From Streptomyces collinus (GTDB taxonomy: Bacteria; Actinomycetota; Actinomycetes; Streptomycetales; Streptomycetaceae), in NCBI RefSeq assembly GCF_031348265.1, contig NZ_CP133771.1, positions 5,518,001-5,582,000 of the forward strand: DNA of 64,000 nucleotides. Reading direction: 5' to 3'. The notes under the pieces were generated by a model, which was not told the DNA's origin, did no database searches, and saw only the letters and a list, made by a program, of their open reading frames with translations. Below are positions 25,231 to 33,811 of the stretch, in pieces. Position numbers and translations under genes: made by a program. Position 1 is the first letter of the stretch. Each line of letters opens with the position of its first letter.

Positions 25231-26348
25231 TGAAGAAGTTCGACAAGGAGCGCGTGCTCCTCGCGGTGGCCGGACCGGTCATCGCGCTGGCCGTGGCCTT
25301 CGTCCTGAGCGCGATCGTGCTGCTCGCGTCGGGCAAGAGCCCCTTCGAACCGTTCGCCCTGATGTTCGAGCAGCTCAGCTTCTCCGACATCCAGGTCCTG
25401 ATCATCAACCAGGCCTCGATGTACTACATCGCGGCCCTCGCGGTGGCCATCGGCTTCCGGATGAACCTGTTCAACATCGGCGTCGACGGCCAGTACCAGC
25501 TCGGCGCCATGATGGCCGCCATCGTCGGCGCCCATGTGAACACGCCCGCCGCGATCCAGGTCCCGCTGCTGCTCCTGACGGCCGTCCTCACCGGCGCCTT
25601 CTGGGCCGGCATCGCCGGTGTCCTCAAGGTCACCCGCGGCGTCAGCGAGGTCGTCGCCACGATCATGCTCAATGCGATCGCGACCTCCGTGATCGCCTAC
25701 CTGTGGCTGCCGGACGTCTTCGGCGTGAAGGTCGGCAACAACAACACCACCGGCGAGATGTACGAGTCCGGCTGGATCCCCGGCATCCCGATGGGCGCGG
25801 CCGGCGAGATCTACGGCCTGGTGCTGCTCGCCGTGCTGCTCGGCATCGGCTACTGGGTCGTCCTCAACCGCACCCGCTTCGGCTTCGACCTGCGCGCCTC
25901 CGGTGCCTCGCAGACCGCCGCCGCGGCCAGTGGCGTGGACCCCAAGCGCATGGTGCTCAGCGCCATGCTGATCTCCGGCGGCATCGCGGGCCTCGCCGGC
26001 CTGCCGATCCTGCTCGGTGACACCCACACCTACAGCCTGAACTTCCCCACCGGCATCGGCTTCCTCGGCATCGGCATCGCCCTGCTGGGCCGCAACAGCC
26101 CCGTCGGCATCGCCTTCGCCGCCCTGCTGTGGGCCTGGCTCGACAAGGCCTCGCCCGAGCTCGACTTCCACGGCTACGACAAGGAGATCGCGGTCATCAT
26201 GCAGGGCCTGATCGTCCTCTCGGTCGTCGTCTCCTACGAGGCCGTCCGCGAATGGGGCCTGCGCCGCCAGCAGCGCCGCGTCGGTGCCGAACTCGCCGCC
26301 GGTCACGTGCTCGGCGCCCAGAACACGAAGGAGGTGGCTGGCCGATGA
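25230..26348 (+). CDS. Nucleoside ABC transporter permease 1
   Basis: A 372-residue permease of the BPD_transp_2 (RbsC/YufP) family with about ten hydrophobic segments. The conserved loop FNIGVDGQYQLGA and the later LLGRNSPVGIAFAALLWAWLD are typical of the nucleoside branch. ATG overlaps the ATPase stop by one base. It pairs with the next gene to form the channel. Confidence 0.92.
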   Translation: MKKFDKERVLLAVAGPVIALAVAFVLSAIVLLASGKSPFEPFALMFEQLSFSDIQVLIINQASMYYIAALAVAIGFRMNLFNIGVDGQYQLGAMMAAIVGAHVNTPAAIQVPLLLLTAVLTGAFWAGIAGVLKVTRGVSEVVATIMLNAIATSVIAYLWLPDVFGVKVGNNNTTGEMYESGWIPGIPMGAAGEIYGLVLLAVLLGIGYWVVLNRTRFGFDLRASGASQTAAAASGVDPKRMVLSAMLISGGIAGLAGLPILLGDTHTYSLNFPTGIGFLGIGIALLGRNSPVGIAFAALLWAWLDKASPELDFHGYDKEIAVIMQGLIVLSVVVSYEAVREWGLRRQQRRVGAELAAGHVLGAQNTKEVAGR

Positions 26349-27610
26349 CCACCGCGACCGACGTCAACCAGCCCTCGCTGCAGCCCGCGGCGCCGACCGG
26401 CCGTCGCCTGTCGTGGCCCGTCCTGCTGCTCATCATCGCCGGAGGCCTGGCGCTCACCTCGATCGTCCGCATCATCACGGGCGCCGACGGCATCACCAAC
26501 GTCAGCCAGATGTCCACCGCGCTCCAGCTCGCCGTCCCGATCGGCCTCGCCGGTCTCGGCGGCCTGTGGGCCGAGCGCGCGGGCGTGGTCAACATCGGCC
26601 TCGAAGGCATGATGATCCTCGGCACCTGGTTCGGGGCCTGGGCCGGCTTCCAGTGGGGCCCGTGGACCGGGGTCCTGGTCGGCATCCTCGGCGGCGCGAT
26701 CGGCGGTCTGCTGCACGCCTTCGTGACCGTCACCTTCAACGTCAACCACATCGTCTCCGGTGTGGCGATCAACATCCTCGCCCTCGGCGCCACCCGCTAC
26801 CTCGCGCCCCTCGCCTTCGAGGGCCACACCGGCGGCTCCGCCAAGCAGTCCCCGGCGGTGGAATCCCTCGGGAACTTCACGGTGCCCGGTCTGTCCGACG
26901 CCCTGAGGGACCTCAACGCCCATGGCTGGTTCCTGATCTCGGACATCGCCGGCCTGCTCGGCGGCCTGGTCACCAACGTGTCCTGGCTGACGCTGATCGC
27001 CGTCGCGCTGATCCCCGCCACCTGGTGGATCCTGTGGCGCACCGCGTTCGGCCTGCGCCTGCGCTCCTGCGGCGAGAACCCGGTGGCCGCCGAGTCCCTC
27101 GGCGTCAACGTCTACAAGTACAAGTACATCGCCGTCGTCATCTCCGGCGGTCTGGCCGGCCTCGGCGGTGTCTTCCTGTCCATCGTGGCCAACCCCTTCT
27201 ACCTGGAGGGTCAGGTCAGCGGACGCGGCTTCATCGGCCTCGCGGCGATGATCTTCGGCAACTGGATGCCGGGCGGCCTCGCCCTCGGCGCGGGCCTGTT
27301 CGGCTACACCGACAGCCTCAACCTGCGCGGCGGCTCCGCCAACGTCCACGCCCTGCTGCTGCTCGGCGCGCTGTTGCTGATCATCGGCGCCATCTGGCTG
27401 GTCGTCCGCAAGAAGTACGTCCCGGCCGTGTGCACGCTGGTCGCCGGCGCCCTGGTGTTCGCCTGGTACGCGACCACCGACGAGGTCCCGAACCAGGTCG
27501 TCTCCGCCACGCCGTACGTCATCACCCTGGTCGTCCTCGCCCTGTCCGCCCAGCGGCTTCGGATGCCGAGGGCGAACGGCATGCCGTACCGGAAGGGGCA
27601 GGGCAAGTGA
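26345..27610 (+). CDS. Nucleoside ABC transporter permease 2
   Basis: A 421-residue second permease (YufQ-like). Signatures are WAERAGVVNIGLEGMMILG, the cytoplasmic coupling loop LRSCGENPVAAESLGV and GRGFIGLAAMIFGNWMPGG. It is longer than usual because of two extra C-terminal hydrophobic segments. ATG overlaps the previous stop by 4 bases (ATGA). Its own stop overlaps the GTG of the deaminase gene, tying uptake to catabolism in one message. Confidence 0.92.
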   Translation: MTTATDVNQPSLQPAAPTGRRLSWPVLLLIIAGGLALTSIVRIITGADGITNVSQMSTALQLAVPIGLAGLGGLWAERAGVVNIGLEGMMILGTWFGAWAGFQWGPWTGVLVGILGGAIGGLLHAFVTVTFNVNHIVSGVAINILALGATRYLAPLAFEGHTGGSAKQSPAVESLGNFTVPGLSDALRDLNAHGWFLISDIAGLLGGLVTNVSWLTLIAVALIPATWWILWRTAFGLRLRSCGENPVAAESLGVNVYKYKYIAVVISGGLAGLGGVFLSIVANPFYLEGQVSGRGFIGLAAMIFGNWMPGGLALGAGLFGYTDSLNLRGGSANVHALLLLGALLLIIGAIWLVVRKKYVPAVCTLVAGALVFAWYATTDEVPNQVVSATPYVITLVVLALSAQRLRMPRANGMPYRKGQGK

Positions 27611-28011
27611 CCGACGCCGGTTCCGCCGTCGACTGGGAGAAGCTGCGCGCGGTGGCCCGGGACGCCATGTCCCGGGCGTACGCCCCCTACTCCGGCTACC
27701 CGGTCGGCGTGGCCGCCCTGGTCGACGACGGGCGGATCGTCTCCGGCTGCAACGTCGAGAACGCCTCGTACGGCCTCGGACTGTGCGCCGAGTGCGGTCT
27801 GGTGTCGGAGCTGCACAACACCGGCGGCGGCCGACTGACGCACTTCACCTGCGTCGACCGCAACGGCGACACACTCGTCCCGTGCGGCCGCTGCCGCCAG
27901 CTGCTCCACGAGTTCGGCGGCCCGGAGATGCTGCTGGAGACCCCCGCCGGGATCCTGCCGCTCTCGGAGATGCTGCCCCAGGCCTTCGGCCCGGAACACC
28001 TCAGCAAGTAA
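27607..28011 (+). CDS. cdd: Cytidine deaminase
   Basis: A 134-residue tetrameric-type enzyme that hydrolyses cytidine and deoxycytidine to uridine and deoxyuridine. The zinc site is complete: CAECGLV (Cys and catalytic Glu) and PCGRC. APYSGYPVGVAAL and GCNVENASYG complete the substrate pocket. The GTG start overlaps the permease stop (GTGA). It supplies pyrimidine nucleosides to the phosphorylase downstream. Confidence 0.95.
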   Translation: MTDAGSAVDWEKLRAVARDAMSRAYAPYSGYPVGVAALVDDGRIVSGCNVENASYGLGLCAECGLVSELHNTGGGRLTHFTCVDRNGDTLVPCGRCRQLLHEFGGPEMLLETPAGILPLSEMLPQAFGPEHLSK

Positions 28012-28019
28012 CCCCCGTG

Positions 28020-28061
28020 CGGCCCCTCTGAGTTGCTCACGCGACCGGCTCAGAGGGGCCG
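28020..28061 (+). terminator. Hairpin between cdd and deoA
   Basis: CGGCCCCTCTGAG and CTCAGAGGGGCCG pair perfectly (13 bp) around a 16-base loop, 8 bases past the cdd stop. It may partly terminate the transport operon before deoA. Confidence 0.7.
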
Positions 28062-28096
28062 TGCGGCTTCTGGAACCCTCGGAAGGAAGCCAAGCC

Positions 28097-29380
28097 ATGG
28101 CCATGGACGTCATCTCCGTCATCCGCACCAAGCGGGACCGCGGTGAACTCAGCGACGCACAGATCGACTGGGTCATCGACGCGTACACCCGCGGGGAGGT
28201 CGCCGACGAGCAGATGTCCGCCCTCGCCATGGCGATCCTGCTGAACGGCATGAACCGCCGCGAGATCGCCCGCTGGACGGCCGCGATGATCGCCTCCGGC
28301 GAGCGCATGGACTTCGCGTCCCTGTCCCGCCCGACCGCCGACAAGCACTCCACGGGCGGCGTCGGCGACAAGATCACCCTGCCGCTCGCCCCCCTGGTCG
28401 CCGCCTGCGGCGCGGCCGTACCGCAGCTGTCCGGCCGCGGCCTCGGCCACACCGGCGGCACCCTGGACAAGCTCGAAGCGATCCCCGGCTGGCGTGCGCT
28501 GCTCTCCAACGAGGAGATGCTGCACGTCCTCGACACCACCGGCGCGGTCATCTGCGCCGCGGGCGACGGCCTGGCCCCCGCCGACAAGAAGCTCTACGCC
28601 CTGCGGGACGTCACCGGCACGGTCGAGGCCATCCCGCTGATCGCCTCTTCGATCATGTCCAAGAAGATCGCCGAGGGTACGGGCTCGCTGGTGCTGGACG
28701 TGAAGGTCGGCACCGGCGCCTTCATGAAGACCATCGAGGACGCCCGTGAGCTGGCCTCCACGATGGTCGGCCTCGGGACCGACCACGGCGTGAAGACGGT
28801 CGCGCTCCTCACGGACATGTCCACCCCCCTCGGTCTGACCGCCGGAAACGCCCTGGAGGTCCGCGAGTCGGTGGAGGTCCTGGCGGGCGGCGGCCCGGCG
28901 GACGTGGTCGAGCTGACGGTCGCCCTGGCCCGCGAGATGCTGGACGCGGCCGGGGTGAAGGACGCCGACCCGGCGAAGGCGCTGGCCGACGGCTCCGCGA
29001 TGGACGTCTGGCGGCGCATGATCGCGGCCCAGGGCGGCGACCCGGACGCGACGCTTCCGGTGGCCCGCGAGCAGCACGTGATCAAGGCCCCGGCCTCGGG
29101 TGTCCTGACCCGCCTCGACGCCTACGGCATCGGCGTCGCGGCCTGGCGCCTCGGCGCGGGCCGTGCCCGCAAGGAGGACCCGGTGCAGGCGGGCGCCGGC
29201 GTCGAGATGCACGCCAAGCCGGGCGACACGGTCACGGAGGGCCAGCCCCTCCTGACCCTCCACACCGACACACCCGAGCGCTTCGAGTACGCCCTCCAGT
29301 CGATCGAGGGCGCCTATGACGTCGCGGCGCCCGGGACGGACTTCACGGCGTCGCCGGTGGTGCTGGAACGTATCGCCTGA
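28097..29380 (+). CDS. deoA: Thymidine (pyrimidine-nucleoside) phosphorylase
   Basis: A 427-residue enzyme that splits thymidine, deoxyuridine or uridine with phosphate, giving the base and (deoxy)ribose-1-phosphate. Phosphate and substrate signatures are TADKHSTGGVGDK, SGRGLGHTGGTLDKLEAIPG and SSIMSKKIAEG. The C-terminal PYNP domain is present. GGAAGGAAG lies 7 bases before ATG 28097; ATG 28103 is an alternative start. It is probably read through from cdd. Confidence 0.95.
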   Translation: MAMDVISVIRTKRDRGELSDAQIDWVIDAYTRGEVADEQMSALAMAILLNGMNRREIARWTAAMIASGERMDFASLSRPTADKHSTGGVGDKITLPLAPLVAACGAAVPQLSGRGLGHTGGTLDKLEAIPGWRALLSNEEMLHVLDTTGAVICAAGDGLAPADKKLYALRDVTGTVEAIPLIASSIMSKKIAEGTGSLVLDVKVGTGAFMKTIEDARELASTMVGLGTDHGVKTVALLTDMSTPLGLTAGNALEVRESVEVLAGGGPADVVELTVALAREMLDAAGVKDADPAKALADGSAMDVWRRMIAAQGGDPDATLPVAREQHVIKAPASGVLTRLDAYGIGVAAWRLGAGRARKEDPVQAGAGVEMHAKPGDTVTEGQPLLTLHTDTPERFEYALQSIEGAYDVAAPGTDFTASPVVLERIA

Positions 29381-29402
29381 CCAGGCGGTTTCCCCTTCGG
29401 GT

Positions 29403-29436
29403 GAACGGGATCGGTGGACCCCCGCCGGTCCCGTTC
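29403..29436 (+). terminator. Hairpin terminator after deoA
   Basis: GAACGGGATCGG pairs with CCGGTCCCGTTC (12 positions, one T-G wobble) around a 10-base loop, 22 bases beyond the stop. Confidence 0.75.
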
Positions 29437-29476
29437 GGCATGCTGGGATCGGTGACGCACCGATTGGAGAACCGCC

Positions 29477-30070
29477 ATGAGCGCACTCACCGTCGACCAC
29501 TCGCCGGCCAACGGGCACGAGTGGGACGACCTCGTCCGGATCTGGCAGGAGACGGACGCGCCAGAGGGCTGCAAGGTGGAGATCATCGAGGGGATCGTCA
29601 CCGTGGCACCACCGCCGTCCAACGCCCACAACGACATCGCTGACCTGGTTCAGCGCGCCTTGTACGAGGTCATCCCCAGGCACTGGGGCATCTACCAGAC
29701 CCTGGGTACGGCGGTCCCGTCCCGTGACGGGCTCTACATTCCTGATCTTGCAGTAGCCCCCAGGCAGGTTCTCCGGGACGAGGGTGGCAACTTCATCCCA
29801 GCGGCTGCCGCCGAACTCATCGTCGAGATCACGTCCAAGTCGAACGCGGCGCACGACCGGATCAAAAAGGCCGCAGGCTACGCCCAGGCGGGTGTCCCGC
29901 TGTATCTGCTCATCGACGGCTGGGCCCCCGGCGGTCCCACCATCACGCTCTACGGCGAACCGCAACGGGATGTCTACCGGGTTCTCGACGCGGGCAAGTT
30001 CGGAGAACTCATCACGCTGCCCGAGCCCTTCGGCCTCGATATCGACACCGGCGAGTTCGCCGAGAACTGA
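29477..30070 (+). CDS. Uma2 family (DUF820) restriction-endonuclease-fold protein
   Basis: A 197-residue protein of the Uma2 group, common in actinobacteria and cyanobacteria. The PD-(D/E)xK core is visible: VEIIEGIVTVAPPP, then IPDLAV (active-site Asp) and LIVEITSKS (Glu-x-Ser-like), followed by YAQAGVPLYLLIDGW. Biological role is unknown for the family. GGAGA precedes ATG 29477. Third-position G/C preference is weaker than in its neighbours, which hints at more recent arrival. It ends one base before the convergent AEC gene. Confidence 0.85.
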   Translation: MSALTVDHSPANGHEWDDLVRIWQETDAPEGCKVEIIEGIVTVAPPPSNAHNDIADLVQRALYEVIPRHWGIYQTLGTAVPSRDGLYIPDLAVAPRQVLRDEGGNFIPAAAAELIVEITSKSNAAHDRIKKAAGYAQAGVPLYLLIDGWAPGGPTITLYGEPQRDVYRVLDAGKFGELITLPEPFGLDIDTGEFAEN

Positions 30071-30071
30071 G

Positions 30072-30992
30072 TCACCCCAACACAGCCGCCACCCCCACCA
30101 GCACCGGCACCGCCAGCACCGTCGACAGCAGGATCGCCTCCCTCGCCAGCACCTCGCCCACCCGGTAGCTGCTCGCGTACGTGAAGAGGTTCTGCGCCGC
30201 CGGCAGCGCCGACGTCACCACCACGTCGAGCAGCAGGGCGCCGCGCAGACCGAAGACGCCCGCCGCGAGGGCCCAGGCGACCAGGGGCTGGACCACGGAC
30301 TTCAGGGCCACGGCGAGGAGTACCGGGGCCCGTTCCGCGCCGCGCAGCGGGAGCGTGCTGCCGCGCAGGGAGATGCCGAAGGCCAGGAGCACGGCGGGCA
30401 CCGACATGTTGCCGATCAGGGTCAGGGGGTCCAACAGCGGGCCCGGCACCGTGCGGCCCGACGCCGAGACCACCACCCCGGCCAGGGAGCCCAGCGCTAT
30501 CGGATTGCGCAGCGGCGTGAGCAGCCGCTGCCACAGGGGACGCTTCCCCCCGCCGCTCGCCAGGTCCAGCACCGTCAGCGCCACCGGTGTGACACCGACC
30601 AGCTGGAACAGCAGCACCGGCGCGACCAGCGACGCGTCACCCAGCACGTACACGGCGATCGGAATGCCCAGGTTCCCGGAGTTGACGTAGCTGGAGCACA
30701 GCGCGCCGATCGTCGTCCGGCCCACGCCCCAGCCGCGCGCCGCCCCCACCGCCACGAAGATCCCCGCCACCGCTGCCGTGCTCATCGCCGTGACCAGCAG
30801 CCGGTCGGAGAAGATCACGGACAGGTCGGCCTGCGCGAGGGTCGTGAAGAGCAGCGCCGGCGACGCCACATGGAAGGCGAGCTTCGTCAGGACCTCACGG
30901 CCGCCGTCGCCCAGATACCCCCGCCGGCCGATCAGATAGCCGACGCCGATGACGACGGCGATGACCGCGAACCCGCTCAGCACCCCCTGCAC
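30072..30992 (-). CDS. AEC (auxin efflux carrier) family transporter
   Basis: A 306-residue membrane protein with about ten hydrophobic segments. Family features are the N-terminal VIAVVIGVGYLIGRRGYLG, the inner SSYVNSGNLGIPIAVYVLG (Asn-Gly-Asn region) and LPAAQNLFTYASSY near the end. It likely moves an organic acid or amino-acid-like anion. GTG 30992 is chosen for GGAGGAG 4 bases upstream; the frame extends further but is Arg-rich and noncoding-like. Confidence 0.85.
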   Translation of the reverse strand: MQGVLSGFAVIAVVIGVGYLIGRRGYLGDGGREVLTKLAFHVASPALLFTTLAQADLSVIFSDRLLVTAMSTAAVAGIFVAVGAARGWGVGRTTIGALCSSYVNSGNLGIPIAVYVLGDASLVAPVLLFQLVGVTPVALTVLDLASGGGKRPLWQRLLTPLRNPIALGSLAGVVVSASGRTVPGPLLDPLTLIGNMSVPAVLLAFGISLRGSTLPLRGAERAPVLLAVALKSVVQPLVAWALAAGVFGLRGALLLDVVVTSALPAAQNLFTYASSYRVGEVLAREAILLSTVLAVPVLVGVAAVLG

Positions 30993-31128
30993 GGCTCCTC
31001 CCCACCGGCGACGAGGGCAGCGGGCAGTACGGCGGGGCCGGATCGGTGGGGCATACAGCCAACCCTCCGGGGAAGGCACTGCCCAGGTCAATGTGATCCT
31101 TACGGCGCCGACAGGACGGACAGCCGCG

Positions 31129-31515
31129 ATGAGTTACCGCCGCCCGCCCGGTCTACCGATCGTGGACGCCATGACACCGCCCGTGCTCGTACTGCCCGGC
31201 CCCGTCACCCGGGACGAGGTGAGGGGGCTCAGCGACGATGTGCGGGCACTGCTGCACGGCAGCGGTGCCCGGGTCGTGGTGTGCGATGTCGCGGGCCTGG
31301 GGCCGCCGGGCCTCGCCGCCGTCGATCTGCTGGGGAGGCTCCAGCTGGCCGCCCGCCGCGCCGGGGGGCGGATCCGGCTGCGCGACCCCGATCCGGCGCT
31401 ACGCGCCCTGCTCGACCTGGTCGGTCTCGGCTTCGAGGTGGAGGGGGAGGTCGAAGAGCGGGAACCAGCGCTGGGTGTCGAGGAAGCAGTGGAACCCGGT
31501 GATCCGGCCGTCTGA
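31129..31515 (+). CDS. STAS-domain protein (anti-anti-sigma-like)
   Basis: A 128-residue protein with one STAS-like domain (VLVLPGPVTRDEVRGL ... VVVCDVAGLGPPGLAAVDLLGRLQLAARRAG). There is no Ser or Thr at the usual phosphorylated place; the sequence there is DVAGLGPPG, so switching by a kinase is doubtful. The last ~39 codons lie antisense over the end of the sigma-factor gene at 31399 and are Glu/Val-rich. They may be only a run-on. ATG 31171 is an alternative start. Confidence 0.6.
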   Translation: MSYRRPPGLPIVDAMTPPVLVLPGPVTRDEVRGLSDDVRALLHGSGARVVVCDVAGLGPPGLAAVDLLGRLQLAARRAGGRIRLRDPDPALRALLDLVGLGFEVEGEVEEREPALGVEEAVEPGDPAV

Positions 31516-32421
31516 GATCTCCAGCACCTGGACCGCCCACGGCGTGAAGCCGCCCTTCTCGGGGTCCGGCTTGTACTGGGCGAACCCGGGCAGGCCGTTG
31601 ACCTGGACGGGCACCAGCCGGGAGCCCGCGCAGGGCGCGCCGAGGGTGGTCATGAAGCCGGTGATGTCCCGCGTGCCGGTCAGCCACAGGTCGAACGGCG
31701 GCATCGTCATGACCGCGTCCTCGTGCAGCAGCGCCGTCAGCGCCGTCATGTCGTAGCCCTCGAAGGCCGCCACATAGCGGTCCAGCAGCTTCTGCTGGTC
31801 CTCGTCCAGCGGGTCGGAGACGGCCGCCGCGGCGCCCCGCTCCTGCCGCTCGGCGAGGGTGGCACGGGCCCGCTGGAGGGCGCTGTTCACCGACGCCACC
31901 GAGGTGTCCAGCAGCTCGGCGACCTCACTGGCCTTCCAGGCCAGGACCTCGCGCAGGATCAGCACGGCCCGCTGCTTGGCCGGGAGCTGCTGCAGGGCGG
32001 CCATGAACGCGAGCCGCACGGACTCCTTGGCGATCGCCGCCTCCGCCGGGTCACCGGTGGTGGGCAGCACACGGGCGTCCGGCATGGGCTCCAGCCAGGT
32101 GTTGTCCGGTCGGGGGGAGAGGGCGGCCTGGGCGAGCGGGGTGGACTCGGTCAGGTCCATGGGCCGGGCGCGCTTGTTGCCCGCGGTCAGCATGTCCAGG
32201 CACACGTTGGTCGCGATGCGGTAGAGCCAGGAGCGCAGACTGGAGCGGCCCTCGAATGTGGCGTAGCTGCGCCAGGCGCGGACCATCGTGTCCTGCACCG
32301 CGTCCTCCGCCTCGAAGGAGGAGCCGAGCATCCGGTAGCAGTACCCCGTCAGCTCCGTCCGGTGTGCCTCCAGCCTGCTGTCCAGGTCCGTCGGTGCCGC
32401 CGTGCCGTTCGCCATCTCCAC
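31399..32421 (-). CDS. ECF sigma factor with SnoaL-like C-terminal domain
   Basis: A 340-residue sigma factor of the SigX5/SigJ type. Region 2 is TELTGYCYRMLGSSFEAEDAVQDTMVRAWR, and region 4 is LPAKQRAVLILREVLAWKASEVAELL. A SnoaL-like domain takes up the last ~135 residues (LDRYVAAFEGYDMTALTALLHEDAVMTMPPF). In this group the extra domain tunes sigma activity in place of a separate anti-sigma protein. ATG 32415 is an alternative start. It converges on, and overlaps by 117 bases, the STAS gene. Confidence 0.88.
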   Translation of the reverse strand: MEMANGTAAPTDLDSRLEAHRTELTGYCYRMLGSSFEAEDAVQDTMVRAWRSYATFEGRSSLRSWLYRIATNVCLDMLTAGNKRARPMDLTESTPLAQAALSPRPDNTWLEPMPDARVLPTTGDPAEAAIAKESVRLAFMAALQQLPAKQRAVLILREVLAWKASEVAELLDTSVASVNSALQRARATLAERQERGAAAAVSDPLDEDQQKLLDRYVAAFEGYDMTALTALLHEDAVMTMPPFDLWLTGTRDITGFMTTLGAPCAGSRLVPVQVNGLPGFAQYKPDPEKGGFTPWAVQVLEISDGRITGFHCFLDTQRWFPLFDLPLHLEAETDQVEQGA

Positions 32422-32566
32422 CCACCCCTGTGGACGTTCTGTTCACGCGCCATTGCGCTCCAGCACTCCGGAAGCTACCGCAGCCCACTGACAACGGCCC
32501 CCCGAGCGCACAAAAGCGCAGGTGGGAGCTGGTGATCCAGACCGGCGGCGACCGACGTGCGGGCCT

Positions 32567-33715
32567 TCACACGAGCTCCTTGACCGACATGAGCAGATGC
32601 CGGTGCTCCCCGGCCTCCGCGCCCGCATCCGCCTCCCCGTCGCCCGGCACGGCGTGCAGCAGCGCCCGCTGCCCCGCCCCGAGCAGTTCCAGCCGCACCC
32701 GTGGGCTCTCGAAGGACGTCAGGGCGTCCAGCAGGTAGGCCGGGTTGAACGCGACCGGCATCTCGTCGGCGCCGCTCAGCGTGGCGGGCAGCCGCTGGGC
32801 CGCCACGTCGTCGCCGTAGCCGGCGCGCAGCCGTAGGGATCCGCCGGCCGAGAAGTCCAGCCGCACGGGGCTGTTCGCCTCCGCCACCACCGCGACCCGC
32901 CGCACCGCCTCCGCGAGGTCCTCGCGCGCCACCTCGGCGACCGCTGCCCCCGCCATGTCGAACAGCGACGTGTACGACGGCAGCCGCCCGTCCAGCAGCC
33001 GCAGCGCGGTCCGCGTCCGCCCGCTCTCGAATCCGACCAGCCCGCCGCCCCCGCCCGGCTCCCACCCGATCCGCACGTTCCCGCCGCGCCCCAGCGACCG
33101 CGCCGCGTCCAGCAGCCGCCGCGCGGGCAGCAGTGTCTCCACGACCCCGTCACCGGCGGCGACCTCCGGCTTCCACTCCAGCCGCCGCACCGCGTACCGG
33201 TAGCGGTCCGAGGCCGACAGGGTCATCTCCCCGCCGTCGAGGCGCAGTTGTACGCCCGTCAGCAGGGGCAGCGTGTCGTCACGTCCGGCGGCGACCGCCA
33301 CCTGGGCGACGGCGGTCGCGAAGGCGGCGGCGTCGACGGTGCCGTAGGGCGCGGGCGGCCCGGGCGGCGACGGGTACTCCGCGAGCGGCAGCGTCGACAG
33401 CCCGAAGCGCGTACCGTCCGCCTCCACCGTGAACCGCGAGCCCTCCAGCACACAGCCCACCGGCCCGTCCGGCAGCACCCGGCAGACGTCCAGCAGCCGC
33501 CGCCCCGGGACCAGCACCCGCCCGGGGGCCGTGACCTCCGCGTCGGCCTCCACCCGAACCGCCGCCTCGAAGTCGAACCCCGTCACGGCCAGCCGCCCCG
33601 CGCCCGCCTCCAGCAGCAGCCCGCCCAGCACCGGCACCGGTGTCCGGCCGGGCAGCGCGCGGGCCGCCCGGCCCACGGCATCGGCGAACTCCGTACGGTC
33701 GATGCGGAGCTCCAT
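32567..33715 (-). CDS. DNA polymerase III beta subunit paralogue (sliding clamp)
   Basis: A 382-residue protein with the three-domain clamp fold: it opens MELRIDRTEFADAVGRAARALPGR, domain 2 has LPLLTGVQLRLDGGEMTLSASDRYRYAVR, and domain 3 has SPVRLDFSAGGSLRLRAG. The normal dnaN lies at the origin beside dnaA, which are not in this window, so this is an extra copy. A specialised clamp for repair or an accessory polymerase is possible. GGGGGA lies just upstream of ATG 33715. Confidence 0.85.
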   Translation of the reverse strand: MELRIDRTEFADAVGRAARALPGRTPVPVLGGLLLEAGAGRLAVTGFDFEAAVRVEADAEVTAPGRVLVPGRRLLDVCRVLPDGPVGCVLEGSRFTVEADGTRFGLSTLPLAEYPSPPGPPAPYGTVDAAAFATAVAQVAVAAGRDDTLPLLTGVQLRLDGGEMTLSASDRYRYAVRRLEWKPEVAAGDGVVETLLPARRLLDAARSLGRGGNVRIGWEPGGGGGLVGFESGRTRTALRLLDGRLPSYTSLFDMAGAAVAEVAREDLAEAVRRVAVVAEANSPVRLDFSAGGSLRLRAGYGDDVAAQRLPATLSGADEMPVAFNPAYLLDALTSFESPRVRLELLGAGQRALLHAVPGDGEADAGAEAGEHRHLLMSVKELV

Positions 33716-33811
33716 GAAAAATCCCCCTGCTCGAAACCGGTGACCAGCCGGCGCGGACGTTATCCGCACCCACTGACAACCGGCCCCGACCAGGGGGGAT
33801 GCCGCAGAGTC

